NCBI RefSeq assembly: GCF_039909015.1
Contig: NZ_CP150919.1
Location: 2,084,501-2,148,500 of the forward strand
Length of the DNA stretch: 64,000 nucleotides
Direction: 5' to 3'
From: Pseudomonas grandcourensis
Lineage (GTDB): Bacteria; Pseudomonadota; Gammaproteobacteria; Pseudomonadales; Pseudomonadaceae
Shown here: positions 1 through 8,567 of the stretch, one piece after another
Numbering within the stretch: the first letter of the stretch is position 1
Layout of the letters: each line of letters opens with the position of its first letter
The notes under the pieces: model-generated
What the model was told of the DNA's origin: nothing
What the model saw: the letters and a program-made list of their open reading frames with translations, nothing else
Database searches by the model: none
Position numbers and translations under genes: made by a program

Positions 1-1011
1 GGCCAAGATCGCTGAAGCAAAACCCAGCAACGCCGCCCGCGGAGCGCCAAGGCTTTCGATTTCACTGTCCAGCACCGATTCCAGGCGCTGGAACATCCCT
101 TCGATACTCCAGCGACGACGGTATAACTCGGCGATCTGCCCGGCGCTGACGGTGTCTGGCAAGTTGCTCCAGAACCACATCACAGTGTCGCCTGAGTCAG
201 TAGGTGTCTGTAGGTTCAGTTCAACTCGGCGCCAGCGGTGACCACCTTTGAGTTCGATGATTTGCTCGCGCACCGTTCCGGATTCGATGGCCACAGATTC
301 TTGCCAGCCGCCTTCCTCAATCAACCGTGGATGCTTGCTTTGCTGGCGAATAATGAAAGAAGCGCCCGCTTCCTCGCAGGCTTGCATGACGGGCAGCGTG
401 CAGTACAACCGATCAGCCATCCACAGCTGGCCCTTAGTGGCGCAGGCCAACAACGGCAGCACGCTGACGCGCTCACTCGCGTAGGCATCCTCGCATGGCT
501 GCAAGTCGACAATCTGATCCCGGTCCGGGTCGTAGACCACTACTGAAAACCCTGGTCGCGCCGCACCTCGCTCACGCCGCAAAGCCCCCAAGCGTTTTTC
601 GGTAGATGGCAGGTGATTGCCGTCAACGATGCGCAGCTGCCAGCCGGGCAAAATGGCTGAACAGCCCAACTCTTTTATCGTCGGAGCCAAGCGCTCGGCG
701 CTGCCGGTGACCAAGGCTCGCAACAAGGCCGGTTCTGTGCGGCTGACCTTGTCATAGAGCGCCGCCAACGTAACCGGCAGCCCCTCCATTTGCCGGGCAG
801 CGGCATGTAAAGAAGGGCGCAAACCCAATGAAACAAGGGGCATCAGCTCAACGATGGTCGAAAACAAAAGCTCACGCGGGTATTGGCGTTGACGGTGTTC
901 TTCAAACACCTGATCAACCCATTCGGCAGGAACAGCCTGCTGCAGTATCAATTTAGTCATGACACTGGCCGGTGTCTTTTTTTCAAACCGCGCTAGAACT
1001 TCTGCCCACAT
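1..1011 (-). CDS. IS4-family transposase, C-terminal end outside window
   Basis: The reading frame is open from ATG at 1011-1009 to the left edge (337 codons). It encodes a DDE transposase that would cut and paste its own insertion sequence. Visible signs: an N-terminal helical region, a beta-strand with LRIVDGNHLPSTEKR giving the first catalytic Asp, an MADRLYC segment for the second, and near the left edge YRRRWSIEGMFQRLES, the Y-x2-R-x3-E-type signature of IS4 elements carrying the catalytic Glu. The last part of the protein and the far inverted repeat are outside the window. It lies just beyond the terminator of the paa operon and reads leftward like it. No frameshift is visible in the part seen, so the element may be functional. 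IS4 family is well supported; the exact IS name is not. Confidence 0.88.
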   Translation of the reverse strand, partial: MWAEVLARFEKKTPASVMTKLILQQAVPAEWVDQVFEEHRQRQYPRELLFSTIVELMPLVSLGLRPSLHAAARQMEGLPVTLAALYDKVSRTEPALLRALVTGSAERLAPTIKELGCSAILPGWQLRIVDGNHLPSTEKRLGALRRERGAARPGFSVVVYDPDRDQIVDLQPCEDAYASERVSVLPLLACATKGQLWMADRLYCTLPVMQACEEAGASFIIRQQSKHPRLIEEGGWQESVAIESGTVREQIIELKGGHRWRRVELNLQTPTDSGDTVMWFWSNLPDTVSAGQIAELYRRRWSIEGMFQRLESVLDSEIESLGAPRAALLGFASAILA

Positions 1012-1045
1012 CGTTTTCGTCACCCTGACTGGAGTTTTGGGGGAG
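1..1045 (-). mobile_element. IS4-family insertion sequence (partial)
   Basis: This is the DNA around the transposase gene. One end is outside the window, so terminal inverted repeats and target-site duplications cannot be compared. The right boundary given is only an estimate, a short untranslated stretch after the start codon. It sits next to the paaK terminator, where many pseudomonads carry further paa genes. Confidence 0.5.
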
Positions 1046-1231
1046 TTTAAACGAAGACCTTGAAAGGGCTGGCCGTAAGGGCGGAACCGTCAGCGGCCGT
1101 TACCGCAGCAATGGATATGTACACCCACAAACCACTCGTCGCCTGACACAAAGCCATCGTCGGAACGCCGCCCGGACCAAGCTCGCTCCCACAGGGATTG
1201 TGCCCGGCTCCAGACTCAGTAAAGCCCGGGC

Positions 1232-1256
1232 AAAAAAAACCCCGCAAAAAGCGGGG
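1232..1256 (-). terminator. Rho-independent terminator of the paa operon
   Basis: Read leftward, CCCCGC (1256-1251 complement) pairs with GCGGGG across a five-base loop and is followed by eight T (complement of 1239-1232). It lies 18 bp after the paaK stop. The rest of 1012-1231 holds no gene that I can support; a decayed half REP (GCTCGCTCCCACAGGG, near 1180-1195) is visible. Confidence 0.9.
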
Positions 1257-1274
1257 CCATAAAGGGTGCAGCAG

Positions 1275-2600
1275 TCATGCTTTAGGACGTTTATCCACCA
1301 CGTGGCAAGCCTTGCCCTCCGACCGCTTGATCGAATGAAACGGCTGCAAAACGATCCGCGAACTGATCCCGATGTACGTCTTGATGTGCTTGCTCAACTC
1401 CCCACAAACAGCCTTCTGCTGTTCATCGCTCAGGTGCTGGTGCTCAGCCTTCAATTCGACATGCACATCAACGCTGTCCAGGTTGCCATTGCGATACAGA
1501 TGGATCTCATAGCACTCGGCAAGCTGTTTAACTTTGAGAACCTGCTCCTCGATCTGCGTCGGAAACACGTTGACCCCGCGAATGATCAGCATGTCATCGC
1601 TGCGCCCGGTGATCTTGTCGATGCGTCGCATCGGCCGTGCGGTGCCCGGCAGCAGGCGCGTCAGGTCGCGGGTGCGGTAGCGGATCATCGGCAGGGCTTC
1701 TTTGCTCAATGAGGTGAACACCAGTTCGCCCATCTGCCCGTCCGGCAGCACTTCGCCGGTGACCGGGTCGATGATTTCCGGGTAGAAGTGGTCTTCCCAG
1801 ATGGTCGGGCCGTCCTTGGTTTCGGCGCATTCCATCGCGACACCTGGCCCCATGATTTCCGAGAGGCCGTAGATGTCCAGGGCGGTGATGCCCAGGCGTT
1901 GCTCGATGGCGCTGCGCAGTTCGGCGGTCCAGGGTTCGGCGCCGAAGATGCCCAGGCGCAGGGCCAGTTTGTGCGGGTCGATGCCCTGACGCTCGATTTC
2001 ATCGGCGATGTTGAGCATGTAGGACGGCGTGACCATGATGATGTCCGGCTGGAAATCCTTGATCAGTTGCACTTGTTTTTCGGTCTGGCCGCCGGACATC
2101 GGGATCACCGTGCAGCCCAGGCGTTCGGCGCCGTAGTGCGCGCCGAGGCCGCCGGTGAATAGGCCGTAGCCATAGGAAATATGCACCTTGTCGCCACGGC
2201 GGCCACCGCCGGCGCGGATCGAGCGCGCCACCACATTGGCCCAGGTGTCGATGTCGTTCTGGGTGTAGCCGACCACGGTCGGTTTGCCGGTGGTGCCGCT
2301 GGACGCGTGCAGGCGCACGATGTCGTGCATCGGCACGGCAAACATGCCGTAGGGGTAGTTGTCCCGCAGGTCGGACTTGGTGGTGAAAGGGAATTTCGCC
2401 AGATCGTCCAGGGATTTGATGTCGTCCGGGTGCACGCCCAGCGCATCGAAACGCTGACGGTACAGCGGCACGTTGTTGTAGGCGTGGTTCAGGCTCCAGC
2501 GCAGGCGCTCCAGCTGATGCTGGCGCAACTCGTCGATGCTGGCGGTTTCCAGCGGGTCCAGCACAGGATCCAGGATGGATTTGGCTATTGGCATGTTCAT
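1275..2600 (-). CDS. paaK: Phenylacetate-CoA ligase
   Basis: Cytoplasmic AMP-forming ligase that activates phenylacetate to phenylacetyl-CoA, the committed step of aerobic hybrid phenylacetate degradation. At 441 residues it has the usual PaaK length (about 435-440). The ATP-binding loop SSGTTGKPTVVG is at residues 100-111; the adenylation core motif DIYGLSE and the C-terminal hinge ITGRSDDMLIIRG are intact. Two in-frame ATGs (MNMPIAK) allow a start two codons later. It is the last gene of the leftward operon paaFGHIJK, with about 100 bp between it and paaJ and a strong terminator after it. In Pseudomonas nomenclature the same enzyme is often called PaaF. Confidence 0.95.
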   Translation of the reverse strand: MNMPIAKSILDPVLDPLETASIDELRQHQLERLRWSLNHAYNNVPLYRQRFDALGVHPDDIKSLDDLAKFPFTTKSDLRDNYPYGMFAVPMHDIVRLHASSGTTGKPTVVGYTQNDIDTWANVVARSIRAGGGRRGDKVHISYGYGLFTGGLGAHYGAERLGCTVIPMSGGQTEKQVQLIKDFQPDIIMVTPSYMLNIADEIERQGIDPHKLALRLGIFGAEPWTAELRSAIEQRLGITALDIYGLSEIMGPGVAMECAETKDGPTIWEDHFYPEIIDPVTGEVLPDGQMGELVFTSLSKEALPMIRYRTRDLTRLLPGTARPMRRIDKITGRSDDMLIIRGVNVFPTQIEEQVLKVKQLAECYEIHLYRNGNLDSVDVHVELKAEHQHLSDEQQKAVCGELSKHIKTYIGISSRIVLQPFHSIKRSEGKACHVVDKRPKA

Positions 2601-2699
2601 GTGTTCACTCGAATTGTTTTTGTGTTCCAGCCCTTTTGCACAAGGGCTTTGAGTGCATGCCCCAAGGATACCTCTCGGCTCCTTGGGAATCGCGATTCT

Positions 2700-3911
2700 T
2701 TAGTGGGATAGACGCTCGATGATCAGCGCGATCCCCTGGCCGACACCGATGCACATGGTGCACAGGGCGTAGCGGCCATTGCGTTCCTCAAGCTCATGCA
2801 GGGCGGTGGTGACCAAGCGTGCGCCACTCATGCCCAGCGGATGGCCCAGGGCGATGGCGCCGCCGTTGGGGTTGACCCGTGGGTCGGTGTCGCTCAGGCC
2901 CAGTTCACGCAGCACCGCCAGACCTTGTGCGGCGAAGGCTTCGTTGAGCTCTATCACGTCCATGTCGGCCAGGCTCAGGTTGGCCACTTCCAGCACCTTG
3001 CGGGTGGCTGGCACCGGGCCGATGCCCATGATTCGGGGCTCGACGCCGGCAGTGGCCATTGCTACAACGCGGCCACGAGCGGTCAGACCGTGGCGTTTGG
3101 CGACTTCCGGGCTGGCCAGCAGCAAGGCGCAGGCCCCGTCGTTGACCCCGGAGGCGTTGCCGGCGGTGACGCTGCCGCCTTCGCGGAACGGCGTGCCGAG
3201 TTTGGCCAGCTGTTCAAGGGTGGTGTCGCCGCGTGGGTGTTCGTCGTGCTCGACCACTTTGGCCGGGCCTTTGCGCTGTGGAATTTCCACCGCGACGATT
3301 TCCTTGGCCAAGCGCCCATTGGCTTGGGCGGCGGCAGCGCGTTGCTGGCTGCGCAGGGCGAAGGCGTCCTGGTCGGCCCGGGAGATGTTGAACTGTTCGG
3401 CGACGTTCTCTGCCGTTTCCGGCATGGAATCGATGCCATAGGCCTTTTTCATCAGCGGATTGACGAAGCGCCAGCCGATGGTGGTGTCGAAGATCTCGGC
3501 CGATCGGGAAAACGCCTGCTCGGCCTTGCCCATCACCAACGGCGCGCGGGACATGGATTCAACGCCACCGACCAGCATCAGCCCGGTTTCGCCGCTGCGA
3601 ATCGCCCGGGCGGCGGTGCCGATGGCATCCAGCCCGGAACCGCACAGGCGATTGAGGGTGGTGCCCGGAACGCTGACCGGCAACCCGGCCAGCAACGCCG
3701 ACATGCGCGCGACGTTGCGGTTGTCTTCGCCGGCCTGGTTGGCGCAGCCGTAGATCACATCGTCGACTGTGGTCCAGTCCACTTGAGGGTGACGGCGCAG
3801 CAGTTCGCGCAACGGTACCGCGCCGAGGTCGTCGGCACGGACGCCGCTCAAGACGCCGGCGTAACGGCCAATCGGGGTGCGGACGGCGTCGATGATCAGG
3901 GCGTCATTCAT
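2700..3911 (-). CDS. paaJ: 3-oxoadipyl-CoA / 3-oxo-5,6-dehydrosuberyl-CoA thiolase
   Basis: Thiolase for the two CoA-dependent cleavages of the lower phenylacetate pathway, releasing acetyl-CoA and finally succinyl-CoA. The protein has 403 residues, normal for degradative thiolases. The nucleophile Cys90 lies in [12 protein letters not shown], His357 in GHPLGMSG and the second acid-base Cys387 in [10 protein letters not shown], so the active site is complete. NEAFAAQG is also conserved. The start overlaps the end of paaI by 8 nt, which suggests translational coupling. PcaF of the beta-ketoadipate pathway is closely similar; the operon position favours PaaJ (PaaE in P. putida usage). Confidence 0.93.
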   Translation of the reverse strand: MNDALIIDAVRTPIGRYAGVLSGVRADDLGAVPLRELLRRHPQVDWTTVDDVIYGCANQAGEDNRNVARMSALLAGLPVSVPGTTLNRLCGSGLDAIGTAARAIRSGETGLMLVGGVESMSRAPLVMGKAEQAFSRSAEIFDTTIGWRFVNPLMKKAYGIDSMPETAENVAEQFNISRADQDAFALRSQQRAAAAQANGRLAKEIVAVEIPQRKGPAKVVEHDEHPRGDTTLEQLAKLGTPFREGGSVTAGNASGVNDGACALLLASPEVAKRHGLTARGRVVAMATAGVEPRIMGIGPVPATRKVLEVANLSLADMDVIELNEAFAAQGLAVLRELGLSDTDPRVNPNGGAIALGHPLGMSGARLVTTALHELEERNGRYALCTMCIGVGQGIALIIERLSH

Positions 3912-4353
3912 TGGGGGTCTCCTGCGTCAGCACCGGGCCGCGCACTTTGTAGGATTTGCCGTGGAACAGGGCGATCAACTGGCCCTGCTGGTTTTCGATG
4001 CGCACGTCGTAGTTGCCGGTGCGCCCGGAACGGCTCTGCTCGATGCAGTCGGCGTTCAGCGTGTCGCCCAGGCGCGCCGGGGCGATGTAGTCGATGCTGC
4101 AACCGATGGCCACGGTGGCTTCGTTGTAGCTGTTGCAGGCAAAGGCGAACGCCGAGTCGGCCAGCGCGAACAGGTAGCCGCCGTGGCAGGTGCCGTGGCC
4201 CTGGACCATGTCGGCGCGCACGGTCATGCCGACCCGGGAGCAACCGGGGCCGGCCGAGAGCAGGCGCATGCCCATGGCCTGGCTGGCGTTATCACGCTGG
4301 AACAGCGATTGCGCGCATTCACTGGCCAGGGTCATGGATTCATGGTTAGTCAT
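3904..4353 (-). CDS. paaI: Hydroxyphenylacetyl-CoA thioesterase
   Basis: Small hotdog-fold thioesterase, 149 residues, which hydrolyses dead-end CoA thioesters (ring-hydroxylated phenylacetyl-CoA) and recycles CoA. The PaaI signature [19 protein letters not shown] (about residues 52-70) contains the acidic residue of the active site. The start ATG at 4353 overlaps the paaH stop by 8 nt, and its own end overlaps the paaJ start by 8 nt, so paaH-paaI-paaJ are tightly coupled. A longer in-frame extension exists upstream but lies wholly inside paaH and is not credible. Confidence 0.92.
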   Translation of the reverse strand: MTNHESMTLASECAQSLFQRDNASQAMGMRLLSAGPGCSRVGMTVRADMVQGHGTCHGGYLFALADSAFAFACNSYNEATVAIGCSIDYIAPARLGDTLNADCIEQSRSGRTGNYDVRIENQQGQLIALFHGKSYKVRGPVLTQETPNE

Positions 4354-5863
4354 GGAAGCTTCTCCCTTCGGCAACGCGACGGCGCAGCAGCAGCGACGGC
4401 CGGTAGCGTTCTTCGCCATAACTGGCTTGCAGGTTTTCCAGCGTTTCAAGCATGTGCGCCAAGCCAATGGCATCGGCCCAGGCCAGCGGCCCTTGCGGAT
4501 AATTGACCCCGGCGCGCATGGCCAGATCGATGTCGGCGGCCGAGGCCACGCCTTGCAGCAGGGCGTCGGCGGCTTCGTTGGCGAGCATGGCCACGGTGCG
4601 CAGGACGGCGAGCGCCGGGCTGTCGCTGAGCAGGCTGACCTTGAGGCCGGCCCGTTGCAGCAGGGCAACGCCTTGTTCGAGTGCCAGTGGATCGATACCT
4701 GCCGCGTAGCTGATCGCGATGCGCTGGGCTTTGCCGTAATCGAACGCCAGGTCCAGCAGGATCAGGTTGCGCAGACCGTCTTCGCGAGCCCGCTGACAGG
4801 CCATGCGCCCGTCGCTCAAGGCCAGCACGGCATCACCGACCCGCAGCAAGCCTCGACCATCGCGCTGGATGATCTTGACGCCTTGTTCATGCAAGCGTGC
4901 GAGCAAGCCTTTAGCGATACCGAGATCGCCTTCCACGGCACAAACCTCGACTTTCGCGTCGCTGCTGATTTCAGCGGCGAGCGGGCGCTCCGCACCTTGG
5001 GCGTAGCTGTAGAATCCCTGGCCGCTCTTGCGTCCCAGGCGCCCGCCGTCCACCAGTTCTTTCTGGATCAGCGACGGCAGGAAGCGCGTGTCCTGGTAAT
5101 AGGCGTCGAACACCGAGCAGGTCACGGCATAGTTGACGTCGTGGCCGATCAAGTCGGTCAGTTCGAACGCGCCCATGGCAAAACCACCGGCCTCACGCAT
5201 CAACGCATCCAGGGTTGGGTAGTCGGCCGCGCCTTCCTGCAGCATCCGCAGGCTTTCGGCATAGAACGGCCGGGCCACGCGGTTGACGATAAAGCCCGGC
5301 GTGGAGCGAGTGTGCACCGGTTTTTTGCCCCAGGCATTGGCCGTGTCATACAGGCACTTGGCGAGTGCCGGATCGCTGGCCAGGCCGGAGACGACTTCCA
5401 CCAGCGCCATCACCGGTGCCGGGTTGAAGAAGTGCAGGCCGAGCAAGCGTTCTGGATGCTCAAGTTGCGCGGCGATGCTGGTGATCGACAGCGACGAGGT
5501 GTTGCTGGCGAGGATGCAATGCTTGCCGCAGATGCCTTCGAGCTGGCGGAACAGCGCGCGCTTGACCTCAAGGTTCTCGACGATGGCTTCGATGATCAGA
5601 TCGCTGTCGGCCAGGGTTTCGATGGCTTCCACCGCTTGCAGGCGGGCAATCGTCGCGCTGTGCGATTCGGCGGACAGCTTGCCGTTCTCGACTCGCTTGC
5701 CCAGTTGCCGATCAATGCCTTCAATCGCTTGAGCAGCAGCGCCGGGACGATTGTCCAGCAGCAATACCGGATGTCCGGCCTGGGCCGCGACCTGGGCGAT
5801 ACCGGCACCCATGGCCCCGGCGCCGATCACGGCGATGCGTGCGTTGGTGTTCAGTGCGGTCAT
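4346..5863 (-). CDS. paaH: 3-hydroxyadipyl-CoA dehydrogenase
   Basis: NAD-dependent dehydrogenase oxidising 3-hydroxyadipyl-CoA to 3-oxoadipyl-CoA, the substrate of PaaJ. The 505-residue protein begins with the Rossmann NAD loop IGAGAMGAGIAQ (about 13-24), has the catalytic SNTSSLSI and GLHFFNPAPVM segments, and carries a duplicated C-terminal 3-hydroxyacyl-CoA dehydrogenase domain, as is usual for PaaH rather than short fatty-acid enzymes. It follows paaG after 3 nt. Called PaaC in Pseudomonas usage. Confidence 0.94.
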   Translation of the reverse strand: MTALNTNARIAVIGAGAMGAGIAQVAAQAGHPVLLLDNRPGAAAQAIEGIDRQLGKRVENGKLSAESHSATIARLQAVEAIETLADSDLIIEAIVENLEVKRALFRQLEGICGKHCILASNTSSLSITSIAAQLEHPERLLGLHFFNPAPVMALVEVVSGLASDPALAKCLYDTANAWGKKPVHTRSTPGFIVNRVARPFYAESLRMLQEGAADYPTLDALMREAGGFAMGAFELTDLIGHDVNYAVTCSVFDAYYQDTRFLPSLIQKELVDGGRLGRKSGQGFYSYAQGAERPLAAEISSDAKVEVCAVEGDLGIAKGLLARLHEQGVKIIQRDGRGLLRVGDAVLALSDGRMACQRAREDGLRNLILLDLAFDYGKAQRIAISYAAGIDPLALEQGVALLQRAGLKVSLLSDSPALAVLRTVAMLANEAADALLQGVASAADIDLAMRAGVNYPQGPLAWADAIGLAHMLETLENLQASYGEERYRPSLLLRRRVAEGRSFHD

Positions 5864-5866
5864 GGC

Positions 5867-6658
5867 TCAGCGTCCCTTGAAACTAGGTGTGCGTTTTTCC
5901 ATGAAGGCGCCGACGCCTTCGCGGTAGTCCTCGCTGCGCCCGGCCAGGCGCTGCAGATCTTTTTCCAGCTCAAGCTGTTCGTCGAAGCTGTTGCTCAGGC
6001 TGGCGTTGAGGCTGCGCTTGATCAGCGCCAGACCGTAGGTCGGCTGGGTTGCCAGGTGGCGGGCCAGTTTCAGCGCTTCGTCGCGCAAATCGGCGTCGTC
6101 CACACACTGGTAGATCAAGCCCCATTGCTCGGCTTGTTCGGCGCTCAGGCGATTGCCGAGCAGGGCCAGGGCCTTGGCGCGGGCCATGCCAACAAGACGC
6201 GGCAGGGTCCAGGTGCCACCGGAATCGGGGATCAAACCAATCTTGCAGAACGCCTGGATGAAACTGGCCGAACGTGCCGCCAGTACCAGATCGCAGGCCA
6301 ACGGAATGTTGGCGCCAGCCCCGGCCGCCACGCCGTTGACCGCGCAGATCACCGGCAGCGGCAGGTCGCGCAATTGGCGGATCAACGGGTTGTAGAACTT
6401 CTCGATGGACTCGCCCAGGTCCGGCACGGCGCTGCCCGGCGCGACATTGCGGTCGCTCAGGTCTTGCCCGGCGCAGAAGCCGCGGCCTTCACCGGTCAGC
6501 AGCAGCACGCGCACGTCCGGGTGTTGCCGCACTTGCTTGAGCGCTTCCTTCACTTCGCCATGCATCTGGGTGTTGAAGCTGTTGAGCTGGTCCGGCCGAT
6601 TGAGGCTGAGCAGGGCGACGCCGGCGTCGATGGAAAACAGGATGTGTTCGAAGTTCAT
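5867..6658 (-). CDS. paaG: 1,2-epoxyphenylacetyl-CoA isomerase
   Basis: Crotonase-fold isomerase converting ring-1,2-epoxyphenylacetyl-CoA to oxepin-CoA, and also acting on double-bond position later in the pathway. It has 263 residues. The CoA oxyanion segments FCAGQDLSDR (about 61-70) and NGVAAGAGANIPL are present. Asp145 in IGLIPDSGGTW replaces the Glu of hydratases, the mark of PaaG-type isomerases. It ends 3 nt before paaH and starts 51 nt after paaF. The epoxidase PaaABCDE that makes its substrate is not encoded in this window. Called PaaB in Pseudomonas usage. Confidence 0.93.
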   Translation of the reverse strand: MNFEHILFSIDAGVALLSLNRPDQLNSFNTQMHGEVKEALKQVRQHPDVRVLLLTGEGRGFCAGQDLSDRNVAPGSAVPDLGESIEKFYNPLIRQLRDLPLPVICAVNGVAAGAGANIPLACDLVLAARSASFIQAFCKIGLIPDSGGTWTLPRLVGMARAKALALLGNRLSAEQAEQWGLIYQCVDDADLRDEALKLARHLATQPTYGLALIKRSLNASLSNSFDEQLELEKDLQRLAGRSEDYREGVGAFMEKRTPSFKGR

Positions 6659-6709
6659 GGTCTTGGCGTTCTCTTGGCAGTCGTTCGAATTCGGATGTCG
6701 GTGGCCGCT

Positions 6710-7483
6710 TTATTGCCCGGTGAAAGTCGGGCTGCGCTTTTCCTGGAAGGCCGCAATGCCCTCGTCGCGGTCGCGGGTGCCGGCCAGCACGGTGAAGGCA
6801 TGGCGCTCGAAGCGCAGGCCGCTGGCCAGGTCGGTGTCCATGGCCTTCAGTAGCGACTCTTTGGCCAGGCGCACCGCCAGCGGTGCCTTGGCCGCAATGC
6901 CGCGGGCGATGTGCAGGGCGCGCTCGACGGTGAATTCCGGTTGGGTGACTTCGCTGACCAGCCCGGCGCGCTGGGCCTGGCGGGCGTCGATCGGCTCGCC
7001 GGTCAGCACCATCTGCATGGCCATGGATTTGCCGACGGCGCGTAGCAGGCGTTGGGTGCCACCGGCGCCGGGCATGATCCCGAGGTTGATTTCCGGCTGG
7101 CCGAAACGGGCGTCTTCACCGGCAATGATGATGTCGGCGTGCATCGCCAGTTCGCAGCCACCACCGAGGGCGAAGCCGTTGACCGCCGCGATCAGCGGTT
7201 TGCTGAAGCGGGTAATGGTTTGCCACGAAGCCTGGCGCGGATCGTCGAGGATGCCGACCAGGTTGCGTTCGGCCATTTCCTTGATGTCGGCGCCGGCGGC
7301 GAAGGCCTTGCGGCTGCCGGTGAGGACCACGGCGCGGGTGTCGGGGTCGGCTTGCGCGATGTTCAGTTCAGCGGCCAGCTCGCCCAGCAACTCGGTGGTC
7401 AAGGCATTCAGGGCCTGCGGGCGCTGCAGGGTAATCAGGCGGACGCCAGGCTCGATCAATTCGACGGCAAGGGTCAGAGGCAT
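6710..7483 (-). CDS. paaF: 2,3-dehydroadipyl-CoA hydratase
   Basis: Crotonase-family enoyl-CoA hydratase adding water to 2,3-dehydroadipyl-CoA. The start at 7483 gives 257 residues, the usual size; an upstream extension is open but out of keeping with the family. Both catalytic glutamates are present with the canonical 20-residue spacing (Glu111 in GGCELAM, Glu131 in FGQPEI), as are the oxyanion segments AAGADIKEM and PGAGGTQRL. First gene of the leftward operon; the 348-bp region upstream is shared with the divergent paaY. Called PaaA in Pseudomonas usage. Confidence 0.93.
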   Translation of the reverse strand: MPLTLAVELIEPGVRLITLQRPQALNALTTELLGELAAELNIAQADPDTRAVVLTGSRKAFAAGADIKEMAERNLVGILDDPRQASWQTITRFSKPLIAAVNGFALGGGCELAMHADIIIAGEDARFGQPEINLGIMPGAGGTQRLLRAVGKSMAMQMVLTGEPIDARQAQRAGLVSEVTQPEFTVERALHIARGIAAKAPLAVRLAKESLLKAMDTDLASGLRFERHAFTVLAGTRDRDEGIAAFQEKRSPTFTGQ

Positions 7484-7831
7484 GGCGGATGCTCTCACGG
7501 TGCACGCTCGGCGTGGTGCCGGCTCGTTATTGGATCGGCCGCAGGGGCCGGTTTTGCCCAAGTATAGCTATAACGTGATACGTAAATGCAATACGAAAAT
7601 AGATTTAATGTGTCTTATTGTGGGGCTTTTCGATTTTCATGCTTCCTGCTGAAGGAGGGCTGGTGGCGGGTTTTACCAAGAAAACATTGGGCTTTATGGC
7701 GATTTTTGAGGCGCGCGGGCATTCGTCGGAAAGGTGCATTTCAAGTGATACGGTTTTTAGTCTTTGTGCTGTTAAAAGTGATGTGATACAAAATGAGTCA
7801 TTATTTGCATCGCTTTGTGAAGGAAGCTTCC
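7484..7831. promoter_or_regulatory. Divergent paaF / paaY control region with GTGATAC repeats
   Basis: There is no gene in this 348 bp. The heptamer GTGATAC occurs three times on the + strand: 7575-7581 (followed by G), 7745-7751 (followed by G) and 7783-7789. The first copy lies between a leftward TTGCAT and a TATACT box (complement of 7566-7561), where a repressor would block the paaF promoter. The other two lie 40-90 bp before paaY. They are candidate PaaX operator half-sites: PaaX is encoded just downstream and is known to repress paa genes until phenylacetyl-CoA appears. The assignment is inferred from repetition and position, not from a consensus I can verify. Confidence 0.55.
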
Positions 7832-8428
7832 ATGACCTGCTACAGCCTTGATGGCCTGACTCCGGTGGTTGACCCGAGCGCTTATGTGCACCCGTCCGCC
7901 GTATTGATCGGTGACGTGATCATCGGCCCCCATTGCTACGTCGGTCCGCTGGCCAGCCTGCGCGGCGATTTCGGGCGGATCGTGCTGGAGGAGGGCGCCA
8001 ACCTGCAGGACACCTGCGTGATGCACGGTTTCCCCGACAGCGACACCGTGATCGAGCGCAACGGCCACATCGGCCACGGCGCGGTGCTGCACGGTTGCCG
8101 GATCGGCGCCGACGCGCTGGTGGGCATGAATGCGGTGGTGATGGACAACGCCAGGATCGGCCCGCGTTCATTCGTTTCGGCGGCGGCATTCGTCAAGGCC
8201 GGCTTCGAATGCCCGGAGCAGTCGCTGGTCATGGGCGCACCGGCCAGCGTCAAGCGCAGCCTCAGCGATCAGGAAGTGGCGTGGAAACAGGCCGGCACCC
8301 GGGAGTATCAGCAGTTGGCCCAGCGTTGCCTTACGCAGATGCAGGTCTGCGAACCGCTGAGCGAACCGGAGCCGGATCGCCCGCGGATCAGTGACAGCGG
8401 GTTGCGGCCAAAGGACAGTACCTCATGA
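7832..8428 (+). CDS. paaY: Phenylacetate pathway hexapeptide-repeat protein, thioesterase
   Basis: Left-handed beta-helix protein of the gamma carbonic anhydrase-like family, 198 residues. Repeated hexapeptides run through residues 12-130 ([19 protein letters not shown] and similar), with [15 protein letters not shown] and [12 protein letters not shown]. PaaY acts as a thioesterase or safeguard on phenylacetate CoA intermediates. ATG at 7832 is chosen because AAGGAAGC precedes it at proper spacing; an in-frame ATG 39 nt upstream has no such site. It is transcribed away from paaF and with paaX, separated from the latter by a large palindrome. Confidence 0.9.
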   Translation: MTCYSLDGLTPVVDPSAYVHPSAVLIGDVIIGPHCYVGPLASLRGDFGRIVLEEGANLQDTCVMHGFPDSDTVIERNGHIGHGAVLHGCRIGADALVGMNAVVMDNARIGPRSFVSAAAFVKAGFECPEQSLVMGAPASVKRSLSDQEVAWKQAGTREYQQLAQRCLTQMQVCEPLSEPEPDRPRISDSGLRPKDSTS

Positions 8429-8439
8429 ACACCACCCCT

Positions 8440-8524
8440 GTAGGAGCTGCCGAAGGCTGCGATCTTTTGATCTTGATCTTTCAAAAAACAAAATCAAAAG
8501 ATCGCAGCCTTCGGCAGCTCCTAC
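8440..8524. repeat. Paired REP palindrome (REPIN-like) between paaY and paaX
   Basis: Two perfect 32-bp inverted arms (8440-8471 and 8493-8524), beginning GTAGGAGCTGCCGAAGGCTG, enclose a 21-bp loop. This is the form of mirrored REP elements in fluorescent pseudomonads. In RNA it would fold into a long hairpin and may lower paaX expression relative to paaY. Confidence 0.9.
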
Positions 8525-8567
8525 GGAGTTTCGGTATATTCCTTTTCTTTTTTTCCACGGAACGCCC

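Noticed and set aside
238..546. Open frames on the + strand opposite the transposase
   Set aside because: They are antisense shadows of an intact IS4 transposase frame.
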